A stretch of 14,378 nucleotides of DNA from Prolixibacteraceae bacterium (GCA_003457135.1 DMSQ01000084.1:52689-67066), one strand, 5' to 3'. Shown: positions 8,301-14,378, counted from the stretch's first letter. Notes: generated by a model from the letters alone, not told the origin. Numbers and translations are program-made.

Positions 8301-8538
8301 TACCTTTTTGAAGGGAATCCCGAAAATAGCCTGGGAATACAAGCTGGGCAACCGTTCTGCATTGGAATGGGTGCTCGACCAGTATAAGGAAAAGAAGCCT
8401 AAAGACCCCACCATTGCCGAAAAGTTCGACACCTACCGCTTTTCCGATTACAAAGACCATGTGATTGACCTGCTGAAAAGGGTCTGCACCGTGAGTGTCG
8501 AAACCATGAAGATCGTTGGAGAAATGGAATCTACCTAA
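5365..8538 (+). CDS. Single-chain restriction-modification enzyme, type ISP-related (nuclease + N6-adenine methyltransferase + specificity domain, no helicase)
   Basis: This 1057-residue enzyme probably methylates adenine at a host-specific site and cuts unmodified DNA. An N-terminal PD-(D/E)xK-like nuclease is visible around D74-x4-E79-S-K81 (GLDIGLWESKD). The methyltransferase follows at about 290-580, with YTPNEIV at 306-312, the SAM-binding motif LDPATGTGTF at 339-348, and the catalytic NPPY at 450-453. Residues 600-1057 form the specificity region and ISP-type C-terminal domain (ITKTDIFHYTYAVLHNP near 863-879). Full ISP enzymes such as LlaGI carry a helicase between nuclease and methyltransferase. 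Here I find no Walker A motif (GxGKT/S) in that interval, so this is a shorter architecture. Start: ATG 5365 begins MSKILINQYYQ; earlier in-frame starts give an unrelated leader. The specificity segment (about 7270-7775) is much more AT-rich than its flanks, and a palindrome is inserted in frame at 7879-7906. Whether it cuts or only methylates is unknown. Confidence 0.85.
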   Translation: MSKILINQYYQNLDRTLQFGKSHNEQSIRNHFWHLLNDYARKSNYEVIPEVAVMGTRGKKVYPDGTVKNLWGLDIGLWESKDEKDDIEAEIDAKIQKGYPLTNILFEDSNLAVLFQLGEEVGRAKMRNADQLHDLLTTFINFKSETVFKFEEAIEKFKADIPVIVETLRYRIIESREINPNFIAAQSTFLELCKAEINPDITIEDIREMMIQHLLTSDIFNRIFDDPDFHRHNTIAAELEKLIDSLFSYSERRNLLHSIEHYYEAINATAASITDHHEKQKFLKVIYENFYKVYNPKAADRLGVVYTPNEIVRFMVDSTNYLLHKHFGKTMADRNVEILDPATGTGTFICDVIEHVIPKQDLAWKYKNEIYANEVAILPYYIANLNIEYTFKQKMLYYAEFPNLCFVDTLDNTDALAFAGKQHTLFRLSSENTERIRRQNSKKISVVIGNPPYNANQLNENENNKNREYPTIDKRIKDTYIKHSTAQKTKLYDMYSRFYRWSMDRLDNNGILAFITNRSFIDSRTFDGFRKCVQDEYAYAYIVDTKSDVRANPKIAGTTHNVFGIQTGVAIMFLIKKEKQEGPCRIEYVAMEDDWRKEVKLDWLKNNQIAHIHFETIHPDKTNNWINLSEDNDWEELLPVADKDVKLGKSKNALFELFSLGVVTNRDEWVYDENELVLKKKVQHLITVYNADREKLKGKDKNAIKDEVDSSIKWTRAVKNDLFRNKEYKYDESIIINSLYRPFVKRKLYFSKELNEMQYLMPAIFGKKGGETNFTIYLSGQSSSKPFSCFSTQIIAGLDYLEKTQCLPLYRYNKSGNRTENITDWGLEQFREHYGVGIVETLHATSLPENETETRNRTTETEITKTDIFHYTYAVLHNPAYRKKYELNLKREFPRLPFYDNFHQWAAWGKALMELHIGYETVEPFALEVITAETKVEHLQQKTMFPVAEEPEAIFARKPKIKAKLMANKQTGIVEIDELTFLKGIPKIAWEYKLGNRSALEWVLDQYKEKKPKDPTIAEKFDTYRFSDYKDHVIDLLKRVCTVSVETMKIVGEMEST
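7879..7906. repeat. Perfect 28-bp palindrome inserted in frame in the restriction-modification gene
   Basis: The half-site GTAGAGACGTTGCA is followed directly by its exact reverse complement TGCAACGTCTCTAC. Pairing stops at both ends (T7878 against C7907). It encodes VETLHATSLP in frame and interrupts the ISP-type C-terminal domain between QFREHY and ITKTDIFHY, which I expect to be nearly contiguous in relatives. From memory, palindromes beginning GTAGAGACG recur as interspersed repeats in Bacteroidota and cyanobacterial genomes; no second copy is in this window. Confidence 0.9.
7907..7950. repeat. Degenerate CCGAAA/CGAAAC low-complexity tract
   Basis: Immediately after the palindrome, short degenerate units (CGAAAA, CGAAAC, CGAAAC, CCGAAA, then CACCGAAAC) encode a Glu/Thr/Asn/Arg-rich stretch (ENETETRNRTTETE). 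With the palindrome it forms an apparent in-frame expansion of roughly 28 codons in a surface loop of the specificity domain. The tract may vary in length between strains. Confidence 0.65.
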
Positions 8539-8660
8539 TTTTATTTCATCTAATCAATATTTTTGCTGAGGGTGAGTTGGATGAATTGGCAACTGTCAAG
8601 GATTTCTTGACAGTTCAAATGGAAGGTACCCAGAGCGTAAAACGATCTGTAGAACACTAG
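8538..8660 (+). pseudogene. Remnant of a RhuM-family gene (about 40 codons)
   Basis: One plus-strand frame that overlaps the restriction gene's stop codon reads NIFAEGELDELATVKDFL, then TVQMEG, then VEH and a TAG stop. RhuM-family proteins have a central segment of the form H-x2-x-x-F-x-EGE-(L/I)-DE-x-AT-x-K, followed by an EG-x-R region and HYNLD. The match runs through the His codon that would precede YNLD and then ends at TAG. There is no start codon, the N-terminal part is missing, and everything after HYNLD is missing. RhuM genes commonly lie next to restriction-modification genes, so this is probably a decayed neighbour. The stop overlaps the narK2 stop on the other strand. The assignment rests on recalled family sequence and has not been searched. 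Confidence 0.72.
8591..8615. terminator. Perfect 10-bp hairpin between convergent genes
   Basis: AACTGTCAAG (8591-8600), a five-base loop GATTT, then CTTGACAGTT (8606-8615) form a perfect stem. It lies between the convergent ends of the restriction gene and narK2, where a bidirectional terminator would be expected. No T tract follows on either strand, so it is not a classical intrinsic terminator. It falls inside the RhuM remnant (codons for ATVKDFLTV), so the symmetry may be partly a relic of coding sequence. Confidence 0.45.
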
Positions 8661-10000
8661 CTCGGTTTCTCACACCCTTTCCGGTTGTAAAAATACCAGT
8701 TTATTGAAGTAGCAATCAGTATAAACACCAGTAAACCAATAAAGAATGCTTTTGCATTTCCGCTTGCCGAAATAACAGCGCCAATAATGGTTGCAAAAAC
8801 AAACGGGCCGTAGGCTGCGATTGCAGCTGTCCAGCCAATCACACCGGCTGCCTGGCGTGGATTGTGCCCGAAAATAATAGGGTATTGCCTGAAAGTTGCG
8901 GCATTGCCCATTCCCGTAAAAAAGAACAAAGCCAGAATAACTGTTACAAACATGGGGAATTGTGCCATACCGTCAGGCGCTACAAGTCCCATAGTTACCA
9001 GCAATGTGATTCCGGTTGCCAGGCCGATACCTGTAATGGTAGTTAATATGGCCCCACCGGTTTTATCGGCAACAAATCCAAACAGAATGCGGCTTGCCGA
9101 ACCTATCAGGGGTCCATAAAATGCGTAAACCAAAGGATCAGGAGCACCTTCGAAATTGCCGTAAAGAGTTTTAATCATTAATGGAAAAGCTGCTGACAGT
9201 CCGGCGAACGTACCGAAAGTCATCATGTAAGTGAGGGTACAATACCAGGTGTGCTTATTCTTAAAAATGTCAAGCTGCTCTTTAAATGAAGCTTTCACCG
9301 GAATTCTATTCAAGGTGAACCAGGCCACAGCAGCAAGGATAATCAAAACCGGAACATACCAAAAGGCAGCGCTTTGAAGGTAAATATCTGAGGTAGCAAT
9401 AACTTCTTTGGTCCTGGGATTTACTTTGGTAAAAACCTGAGATGCTCCATAAAGTGAAACGCCAATCATGATTGGTGTTAAAAACTGGGCCACAGTCACC
9501 CCGAAATTGCCGATACCCGCCTGAATTCCCAAAACAGTTCCTTGTAGTCGTTTTGGGAAAAACACACTGGTGCTGGGCATGAACGATGAAAAGTCGCCAC
9601 CTCCAAAACCGGCAGTAAGGGCAAGAACCATGAAAACCCAGTAAGGAGTGGTTGTATCCATGATTGCCATACCAATTCCAACGACGGGTATTAATTTAAT
9701 AATGGTCGCGTAGGTCACAATATTGCGGGTACCATAAATGGGCAATAAAAAGGTATGGATAATTCGAAGTGTTCCACCTGCCAGGCCGGGCATTGCAGCC
9801 AACCAAAATAGCTGGTTTGTTGTAAATTTAAAGCCTATTCCCGGCAGCTTCACAACAATAACGCTCATCATAAACCAGGTTGCAAACGAGAATATCAGGG
9901 TTAGGGTGGTTACTGTGAGTGTTTTCCATGCGATTTTCTTTCCGGTAGATTCCCAGAAAACTTTGTCTTCCACATTCCAGTTTTCAATAATTGCGGCCAT
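8657..10000 (-). CDS. narK: Nitrate/nitrite MFS transporter, NarK2-like (type II)
   Basis: This 447-residue, 12-helix major facilitator protein of the nitrate/nitrite porter family probably exchanges external nitrate for the nitrite made by the cytoplasmic-facing reductase. The first nitrate signature is at about 130-169 (GFGGGDFSSFMPSTSVFFPK, then RLQGTVLGIQAGIGNFG), and the second at about 361-374 (FTGMGNAATFRQYP). R79 and R304 occupy the places of the two substrate-binding arginines of E. coli NarK (R89, R305). The FFPKR and QAGIGNFG forms are those I associate with type II NarK. It is the last gene of the nar unit, 21 bp after the preceding transporter's stop. Its own stop meets the RhuM remnant. 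Confidence 0.9.
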   Translation of the reverse strand: MAAIIENWNVEDKVFWESTGKKIAWKTLTVTTLTLIFSFATWFMMSVIVVKLPGIGFKFTTNQLFWLAAMPGLAGGTLRIIHTFLLPIYGTRNIVTYATIIKLIPVVGIGMAIMDTTTPYWVFMVLALTAGFGGGDFSSFMPSTSVFFPKRLQGTVLGIQAGIGNFGVTVAQFLTPIMIGVSLYGASQVFTKVNPRTKEVIATSDIYLQSAAFWYVPVLIILAAVAWFTLNRIPVKASFKEQLDIFKNKHTWYCTLTYMMTFGTFAGLSAAFPLMIKTLYGNFEGAPDPLVYAFYGPLIGSASRILFGFVADKTGGAILTTITGIGLATGITLLVTMGLVAPDGMAQFPMFVTVILALFFFTGMGNAATFRQYPIIFGHNPRQAAGVIGWTAAIAAYGPFVFATIIGAVISASGNAKAFFIGLLVFILIATSINWYFYNRKGCEKPS

Positions 10001-10021
10001 AAATTTGTTTTTAGTTATTTT

Positions 10022-11512
10022 TTATTGTGAGTCAATCGTCAGTTTTGGTGGCGGGTTGTCTTTCCGGTTTAGTTTCTGCACTACATTATACATCCATATC
10101 AGGCAGATGGCCGAAAGGAAAAACATGAACATCCAGCAACTTGTCCATAAGCCCGTACCTTCGAGCAGGTAGCCAAAAATGATCGGGCAAACGAATCCGC
10201 CCAGGCCGCCAATTACGCCTACCATTCCGCCAACAACGCCCACTTCGTTCGGAAAATAATCAGGAATAAGCCGGTAAACCGCAGCTTTCCCAATTCCCCA
10301 GATACTTCCGATGGCGAAAACCAGCACAACAAATATCCAAATGTTGGCCTGAAAGTAAATCACTGAATTTCCTTTAACAATGAGCTGATTTTTTTTAACC
10401 TTTTCCCCAACCTGAACGATTGGCTCCTGCCATACCTCTTTGGTAGGGAAAACAAGCAACCCGGATTCCAGCCGGTCCAATTTCCCGCTTTTATGTCCAA
10501 ATTTATAGTCAATGTTTCCAATCTTCACTGTTGATTCGGTAACTTCAGTAACCGTTCCGGGAACACGCGCGTTGATACCTCTTCCGGGTGAATGGATTTC
10601 CATCTTAGGAACAATCAGCATGAAACAGATGATCATTGATGAGCCTAAAACCCAGTACATGATTTTCCGGCCTCCGAATTTGTCCGACATCCATCCGCCA
10701 AAAGCCCTGATTAACCCTGAAGGAAGGCTGAAAGCTGTGGCAAAAAATCCGGCAGTAACCAGTGGAAGGTAATATACGTTTGTAAAATACGGAACCAGCC
10801 ATTGCGAGAAAGCTACAAAGCAGCCAAAAACCAGAAAATAGTACAATCCAAACCGCCAAACGCGCATACTTTTGAGTGGCAGTAACATTTGTCCAACGGT
10901 TTTTCCGTGCGACTGAGGTTTTTTATTCTTGGTAAAAACCAGAAAGATCACTCCCATAACTACAAGCGCCGTAGCGTAAATAACCGGTAAGGTTCTCCAT
11001 CCTTCGATGTTGGCCCCATCGTTGGTCAGATTTTTCAGAAGAGTGGGAGCCAGCATGGTGGTGATGGCTGCACCTGCATTTCCGGCGCCGAAAATACCAA
11101 GAGCTGTGCCCTGCCAGTTTTTAGGGTACCAAACCGAGGTAAAGGCAATTCCAACAGCGAATCCCACACCAGTAAGCCCGAAACCGAAACTGCACAAGGC
11201 AAAACTGAAGAAACTGTTGGCCTGTGAAAGAAAAAACATAGGGATAGCACACAAAAGGAGCAGAATGCCAAAAACCGGACGTCCGCCAAACTTATCGGTT
11301 AACATCCCGGCTGGGAGCCTGAAGATGGATCCGGTAAGCACGGGAATCCCTAAAAGCCAGCCAATTTCAATAGGACCCCAGTCGAAAACCTGGTTTCCGG
11401 CCAAAAAAGTGACCAACACGCCATTGAGCATCCAACAGGCGAAACATACTGTGAATGCGATAGTGTTTAACGCAAGTATCCGGTGAGCCCTTCCTATGAC
11501 AACAGCTTCCAT
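10022..11512 (-). CDS. narK: Nitrate MFS transporter, NarK1-like (type I), with a periplasmic insert
   Basis: This 496-residue major facilitator protein is probably the proton-coupled nitrate importer that works with the type II exchanger encoded next to it. Motif A repeats at GMLTDKFGGRP (69-79) and GGWMSDKFGGRK (272-283) mark loops 2-3 and 8-9. Nitrate signatures are at about 110-147 (FGLTGVGFAVGIAFTSVWYP, then GTALGIFGAGNAG) and 399-420 (IWGIGKAAVYRLIPDYFP). Ordinary type I proteins are about 400-430 residues. The extra length is a hydrophilic block at about 303-388 between helices 9 and 10, predicted periplasmic. I place the start at the ATG at 11512, 4 bp after the narI stop. The upstream in-frame start at 11596 would overlap narI by about 80 bp. 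Confidence 0.88.
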   Translation of the reverse strand: MEAVVIGRAHRILALNTIAFTVCFACWMLNGVLVTFLAGNQVFDWGPIEIGWLLGIPVLTGSIFRLPAGMLTDKFGGRPVFGILLLLCAIPMFFLSQANSFFSFALCSFGFGLTGVGFAVGIAFTSVWYPKNWQGTALGIFGAGNAGAAITTMLAPTLLKNLTNDGANIEGWRTLPVIYATALVVMGVIFLVFTKNKKPQSHGKTVGQMLLPLKSMRVWRFGLYYFLVFGCFVAFSQWLVPYFTNVYYLPLVTAGFFATAFSLPSGLIRAFGGWMSDKFGGRKIMYWVLGSSMIICFMLIVPKMEIHSPGRGINARVPGTVTEVTESTVKIGNIDYKFGHKSGKLDRLESGLLVFPTKEVWQEPIVQVGEKVKKNQLIVKGNSVIYFQANIWIFVVLVFAIGSIWGIGKAAVYRLIPDYFPNEVGVVGGMVGVIGGLGGFVCPIIFGYLLEGTGLWTSCWMFMFFLSAICLIWMYNVVQKLNRKDNPPPKLTIDSQ

Positions 11513-11516
11513 AGAG

Positions 11517-12239
11517 TTAATTATTGATTGGTTTAACTCCCTCCCTTGTATTTTTTGATGCACGCATGGCTTTTTGGTCCCTGTTCCAGATAACAAGCTG
11601 ATAGTTGCGCCATAAGTAGTAAACCGGCCAGACCAGAAAATGCATCAGCCTTGTAAATGGAATTAATGCGACAAAAACAAATGCCGAAATAGCATGAAGT
11701 TTAACTAACAAGCTCATGCTTGAAATCACCGAAACATCGGGTGCGAAAATAAATATAGAGCGCAAATAGGGAACTAAAGCGGATGCAAACCATACTGATC
11801 CCCAGCGATTGTAATAAGCGACCATAAGTCCTGTAACTACCTGAAACAAAATGACCAGATAAACGACTATATCCATTTTCGAAGTAACGGAATAAAGGCG
11901 TTTTACGATTATTCTTCGAATGATCAGAAATACTAAACCAACGAAAGTGAGTACACCAAAAGCCAATGCTGTTACCTCAACAATAATTAATCCTGAAGTT
12001 GACGATGTCAGGGAAATGATGATTCCCGGCATCAGGAATCCGATTAAATGGCCTAAAAACAGCATCACAATTCCAAGATGAAAAAGACGGCTTCCCCAAA
12101 ATAACATGTCGGATTCAAGAAATTGCGACGAATGGCTTGTAACCGAATAGCCATAATATTTTATTCGCAGAATGCTTCCGATCAGGAAAATAAACAAGGC
12201 CGCATAGGGTAGTCCGATTAACAAAAATGAATTAATCAT
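11517..12239 (-). CDS. narI: Respiratory nitrate reductase gamma subunit (cytochrome b, NarI)
   Basis: This 240-residue membrane subunit anchors NarGH, oxidises quinol, and passes electrons through two b haems to NarH. Five hydrophobic helices are visible (about 4-22, 47-70, 86-108, 123-143, 178-206). The four haem-ligand histidines are H54 and H64 (RLFHLGIVMLFLGHLIGF) and H182 and H200 (LHAISAFVFVALIPFTRLMH). Their spacings of 10 and 18 are the same as in E. coli NarI (H56/H66 and H187/H205). The start at ATG 12239 (MINSFLLIGLPYA) lies 11 bp after the narJ stop. The upstream frame to 12311 overlaps narJ and adds a non-family leader. Confidence 0.95.
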   Translation of the reverse strand: MINSFLLIGLPYAALFIFLIGSILRIKYYGYSVTSHSSQFLESDMLFWGSRLFHLGIVMLFLGHLIGFLMPGIIISLTSSTSGLIIVEVTALAFGVLTFVGLVFLIIRRIIVKRLYSVTSKMDIVVYLVILFQVVTGLMVAYYNRWGSVWFASALVPYLRSIFIFAPDVSVISSMSLLVKLHAISAFVFVALIPFTRLMHFLVWPVYYLWRNYQLVIWNRDQKAMRASKNTREGVKPINN

Positions 12240-12250
12240 AGTTTGGTTTT

Positions 12251-12859
12251 TTAATGTTTTTTGCCTTTTAGTTTGGTGAAATCCATACCGCACGAGTATG
12301 CCCCGGAACATTCAATTTCTTTTTGATTGATGTGGTACGGTTCGAATGCTGTGTCTTTAAAGTCGGTTTCGAGCAGCCCAACAAGTATTTTCAGTAAATT
12401 TCTGTAATTATTTTCTTCAGTCCTGAAATTACCGAGCATGTGTTTAAGCGCCGGAAGCAGCATGGTAACTACCAGTTCTTCCCTGAAGTTATGATCTTCA
12501 ATCTTTGGAAGCAAGGTAAGTACATTGGGCAAATGGTCGGCGAACTCTGTTCCGCAGTCGTTATTTGCTTTGAGCTGTTCATTTTTCATGTTTAGCAGAA
12601 ATTGGCCGCGTTTGGATTCTTCACCAAATAAAACATAGCCAATGTCGAGATAACAGGCCGCGTTTACGTCGAACGTGCGGATGTAATATTCCTGAAGTTC
12701 GGCAGTGGAATTGGAGGTGAAGTGCCCGGCTACCGGCAGGAAATCGTCAACCAGCGATTCATCGTATTCCAGAAGTTCCAGATGCAATTTCTCAACAACA
12801 TTAAGGTAATCGCCACCCGGGTAATTGAATAAATGCGCTATATGAGTATAAATTTTCAT
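12251..12859 (-). CDS. narJ: Nitrate reductase assembly chaperone NarJ
   Basis: This 202-residue all-helical cytoplasmic chaperone of the TorD/NarJ family binds immature NarG and supports molybdenum cofactor insertion and delivery to NarI. The family core is visible as LQEYYIRTFDVNAACYLDIG at 55-74, then FGEESKRGQFLL at 78-89. It ends with the ADHLPNVLTLLP segment at 107-118. The C-terminal tail carries two cysteines (CSGAYSC, 184-190), which I do not recognise as a general family feature. The start at ATG 12859 gives MKIYTHIAHLFNYP. A 163-bp gap filled by a repeat element separates it from narH, unlike the tight spacing downstream. Confidence 0.9.
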   Translation of the reverse strand: MKIYTHIAHLFNYPGGDYLNVVEKLHLELLEYDESLVDDFLPVAGHFTSNSTAELQEYYIRTFDVNAACYLDIGYVLFGEESKRGQFLLNMKNEQLKANNDCGTEFADHLPNVLTLLPKIEDHNFREELVVTMLLPALKHMLGNFRTEENNYRNLLKILVGLLETDFKDTAFEPYHINQKEIECSGAYSCGMDFTKLKGKKH

Positions 12860-12877
12860 GTTATTCTATTATTTTTT

Positions 12878-12996
12878 AACCACATAGAAACATAGGTCAC
12901 ATAGTTTTTTCTCATTTCCTCTTGCCCTTTTCTCATTTCTTATTTCTCATTTCTTATTTCTTATTTCTTCTATGTGTTCTATGTGCCTATGTGGTT
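12878..12996. repeat. Interspersed inverted-repeat element between narH and narJ
   Basis: Two 27-nt arms face each other. The left arm (12878-12904) begins AACCACATAGAAACATAGG. The right arm (12970-12996), reverse-complemented, begins AACCACATAGGCACATAG. They agree at 23 of 27 positions. Each arm is built from repeats of an ACATAG-like unit. The 65-nt centre is pyrimidine-rich on the plus strand. The architecture resembles non-coding interspersed elements seen in many Bacteroidota genomes. It would fold into a long hairpin in the nar mRNA, with a purine-rich loop. No ORF or transposase is present. Confidence 0.85.
12929..12970. repeat. Heptanucleotide tandem repeat TTTCTYA
   Basis: Five exact units of TTTCT(C/T)A run from 12929 to 12963, followed by an imperfect sixth (TTTCTTC) that ends at the first base of the right arm of the inverted repeat. 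Similar isolated units (TTTCTCA at 12908-12914) precede it. Copy number may change by slippage. Confidence 0.85.
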
Positions 12997-13022
12997 TTCT
13001 GTGCTTATATGGTTTTCAGTAC

Positions 13023-14378
13023 TTAAAACACCCTTCTTGTTCCTTTACTCTCGCCGAATCCTGTGTTTCCTTTCCGGTCGTCGGTGCTTTCGATCATTTC
13101 GATGGCTTCTTCGCGGTGGGCAGCAGGAATCACAAACCTTTCGTCGTATTTGACCAAAGAAGTAAGCCGGTAAATGGCATCAGCCACATCGGGAGTTAAA
13201 CCGGTTTGTTCGAAAGCAGTATCCAATAAGGTGCCTTCAATATCATTCACCGTAACCTGACGGCGATGGTAGCGAACGGTCATCAGCTTTTTCATTACTT
13301 CCTTTATTTTATCAGGCTTGCCAGCCGAAAACAGATTGGCCAGGTATTGAATCGGCAACCTCGAATCTTCAATTTTTCCCCATAAATTCTCGGTCGTTGA
13401 TTCATATAAACCATTTGTCATTTTGCCCATCACAGGTAACATTGGCGGCACATAAAACAGGCTCGGCATAGTGCGGAATTCGGCATGCAGCGGGAGGGCA
13501 ATCTTCCATTCTTTTACAAACTTGTAAACCGGAGATTTTTGGGCTGCTTCAATAGTCGAATCAGCTATTCCGTTCTTTTTGGCTTCTTTAATCACTTTAT
13601 CACTGAAAGGGTTCAGATAAATATCCAACTGCCTGTCAATAATTTGGTTTTCAGGACAAGAGGCATATTCTTTTATTTTATCGGCATCGTATAAAAGAAC
13701 TCCAAGGTAGCGGATACGCCCCACACATGAATGCATACAGGCCGGAGCCTGCCCCGTTTCAAGCCGCGGATAACAAAGCAAACATTTTTCAGACTTGCCG
13801 CTGGTCCAATTGTAGTAAGATTTTTTGTACGGGCATGCTGTAACACACAACCTCCAGGCCCGGCATTTCTCCTGACTGATGAGCACCACGCCATCTTCGC
13901 CGCGTTTGTACACCGCTCCGCTCGGGCAGGCAGCTACGCAGGAAGGATTCAGGCAATGATTGCAAATGCGCGGCAAATAATGCATAGTCATGCGTTCAAG
14001 CTGAAATAGTGCTTCCTGATCTTCGGCGCTCACATTGCTGAAGTTGATGTCGTTTCGGCCATAGTCGGGGGTTCCGCTTAAATCATCGTCCCAGTTTGGC
14101 CCGCCTTTTACATCAATCGGGTCGCCGGTAACCAGCGAAATGGTGCGTGCAGTTGGCTGGTCGGTTCCGGCAGGAGCTTCAAACAAATGATCGTAATCAT
14201 ATACCCAGGGCTCATAATAATCGTCCATAACCGGCATATCGGGATTGTGATACAATTTCGTCAGTCCGGTAGGTTTCCCTGCTACACGAAGTTCAATTTT
14301 ATCTCCGTTTTTCACCCAACCGCCTTTGTATATTTTCTGATCTTCCCATTTGGTAGGGTAACCGGTGCCCGGTTTTGT
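13023..14378 (-). CDS. narH: Respiratory nitrate reductase beta subunit NarH (partial, N terminus beyond window)
   Basis: NarH relays electrons from the NarI haems to NarG through one 3Fe-4S and three 4Fe-4S clusters. The visible 451 residues begin in frame at the window edge with TKPGTGYPTKWEDQ. This aligns with about residue 50 of E. coli NarH, so roughly 48 residues are missing, including the first Cys group. Visible clusters, counted from the first visible codon: C139/C142/C147/C151 (CNHCLNPSCVAACP), C172-x2-W175-x2-C178-x3-C182, and C199/C202/C214/C218. W175 in place of a cysteine is the hallmark of the 3Fe-4S centre. MKNGDKIELR at 14315 is a GTG inside the gene, not its start. narG is expected upstream beyond the window. 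Confidence 0.95.
   Translation of the reverse strand, partial: TKPGTGYPTKWEDQKIYKGGWVKNGDKIELRVAGKPTGLTKLYHNPDMPVMDDYYEPWVYDYDHLFEAPAGTDQPTARTISLVTGDPIDVKGGPNWDDDLSGTPDYGRNDINFSNVSAEDQEALFQLERMTMHYLPRICNHCLNPSCVAACPSGAVYKRGEDGVVLISQEKCRAWRLCVTACPYKKSYYNWTSGKSEKCLLCYPRLETGQAPACMHSCVGRIRYLGVLLYDADKIKEYASCPENQIIDRQLDIYLNPFSDKVIKEAKKNGIADSTIEAAQKSPVYKFVKEWKIALPLHAEFRTMPSLFYVPPMLPVMGKMTNGLYESTTENLWGKIEDSRLPIQYLANLFSAGKPDKIKEVMKKLMTVRYHRRQVTVNDIEGTLLDTAFEQTGLTPDVADAIYRLTSLVKYDERFVIPAAHREEAIEMIESTDDRKGNTGFGESKGTRRVF

Noticed and set aside
5365..8660. A new multi-gene defence island
   Set aside because: Only one intact defence gene plus a small relic is present. No additional unknown genes, integrase or transposase accompany it, so a novel system cannot be claimed.
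12929..12970. Possible CRISPR array because of short regular repeats
   Set aside because: Units are 7 bp, contiguous and without spacers. This is a microsatellite-like tract inside an inverted-repeat element.

Overview
The window looks like a chromosomal segment of a nitrate-respiring member of the Bacteroidota, possibly Marinilabiliales/Prolixibacteraceae-like. The lineage is inferred from three things: DUF4199 and Bacteroidota-type protein sequences, promoters of the TTTG / TAnnTTTG type, and genes that start without Shine-Dalgarno sequences. The genus cannot be fixed from sequence reading alone.

Layout. (1) Positions 151-3326, minus strand: a tight four-gene unit of a DUF4199 membrane protein, a family 2 glycosyltransferase with two C-terminal membrane helices, a TrhA/hemolysin III (PAQR) membrane protein, and an exported isoaspartyl peptidase/L-asparaginase. 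(2) Positions 3506-3721, plus strand: a well-formed promoter drives a small bacterial SRP RNA. A tRNA-Thr(UGU) follows directly after the nine-T tract at its end. (3) Positions 3794-5074, minus strand: a radical SAM protein with a helix-hairpin-helix tail, of the type normally paired with a uracil-DNA-glycosylase-like gene. No partner is present next to it. (4) Positions 5365-8538, plus strand: a single-chain restriction-modification enzyme of the type ISP-related class, with an N-terminal PD-(D/E)xK nuclease, an N6-adenine methyltransferase and a C-terminal specificity region, but no helicase. Its specificity region is strikingly AT-rich, and a perfect 28-bp palindrome has been taken up in frame. 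It is followed by a previously easy-to-miss remnant (8538-8660) of a RhuM-family gene, a family often found beside restriction systems.

(5) Positions 8657-14378, minus strand: the downstream part of a respiratory nitrate reductase operon, in the transcription order narH (5' end beyond the window), narJ, narI, a narK1-like transporter and a narK2-like transporter. NarH carries electrons through Fe-S clusters, NarI is the dihaem quinol-oxidising membrane anchor, NarJ is the assembly chaperone, and the two MFS proteins import nitrate and exchange it for nitrite. narG is expected just upstream, beyond 14378. Two oddities stand out. The first MFS protein has an insert of about 85 residues predicted to lie in the periplasm. 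The narH-narJ gap holds a 119-bp inverted-repeat element with a pyrimidine-rich repeat core.

The most unusual material is concentrated in the restriction locus (mosaic specificity region, in-frame palindrome, RhuM relic) and in the nitrate operon (interspersed element, transporter insert). No CRISPR array, transposase or integrase was seen.
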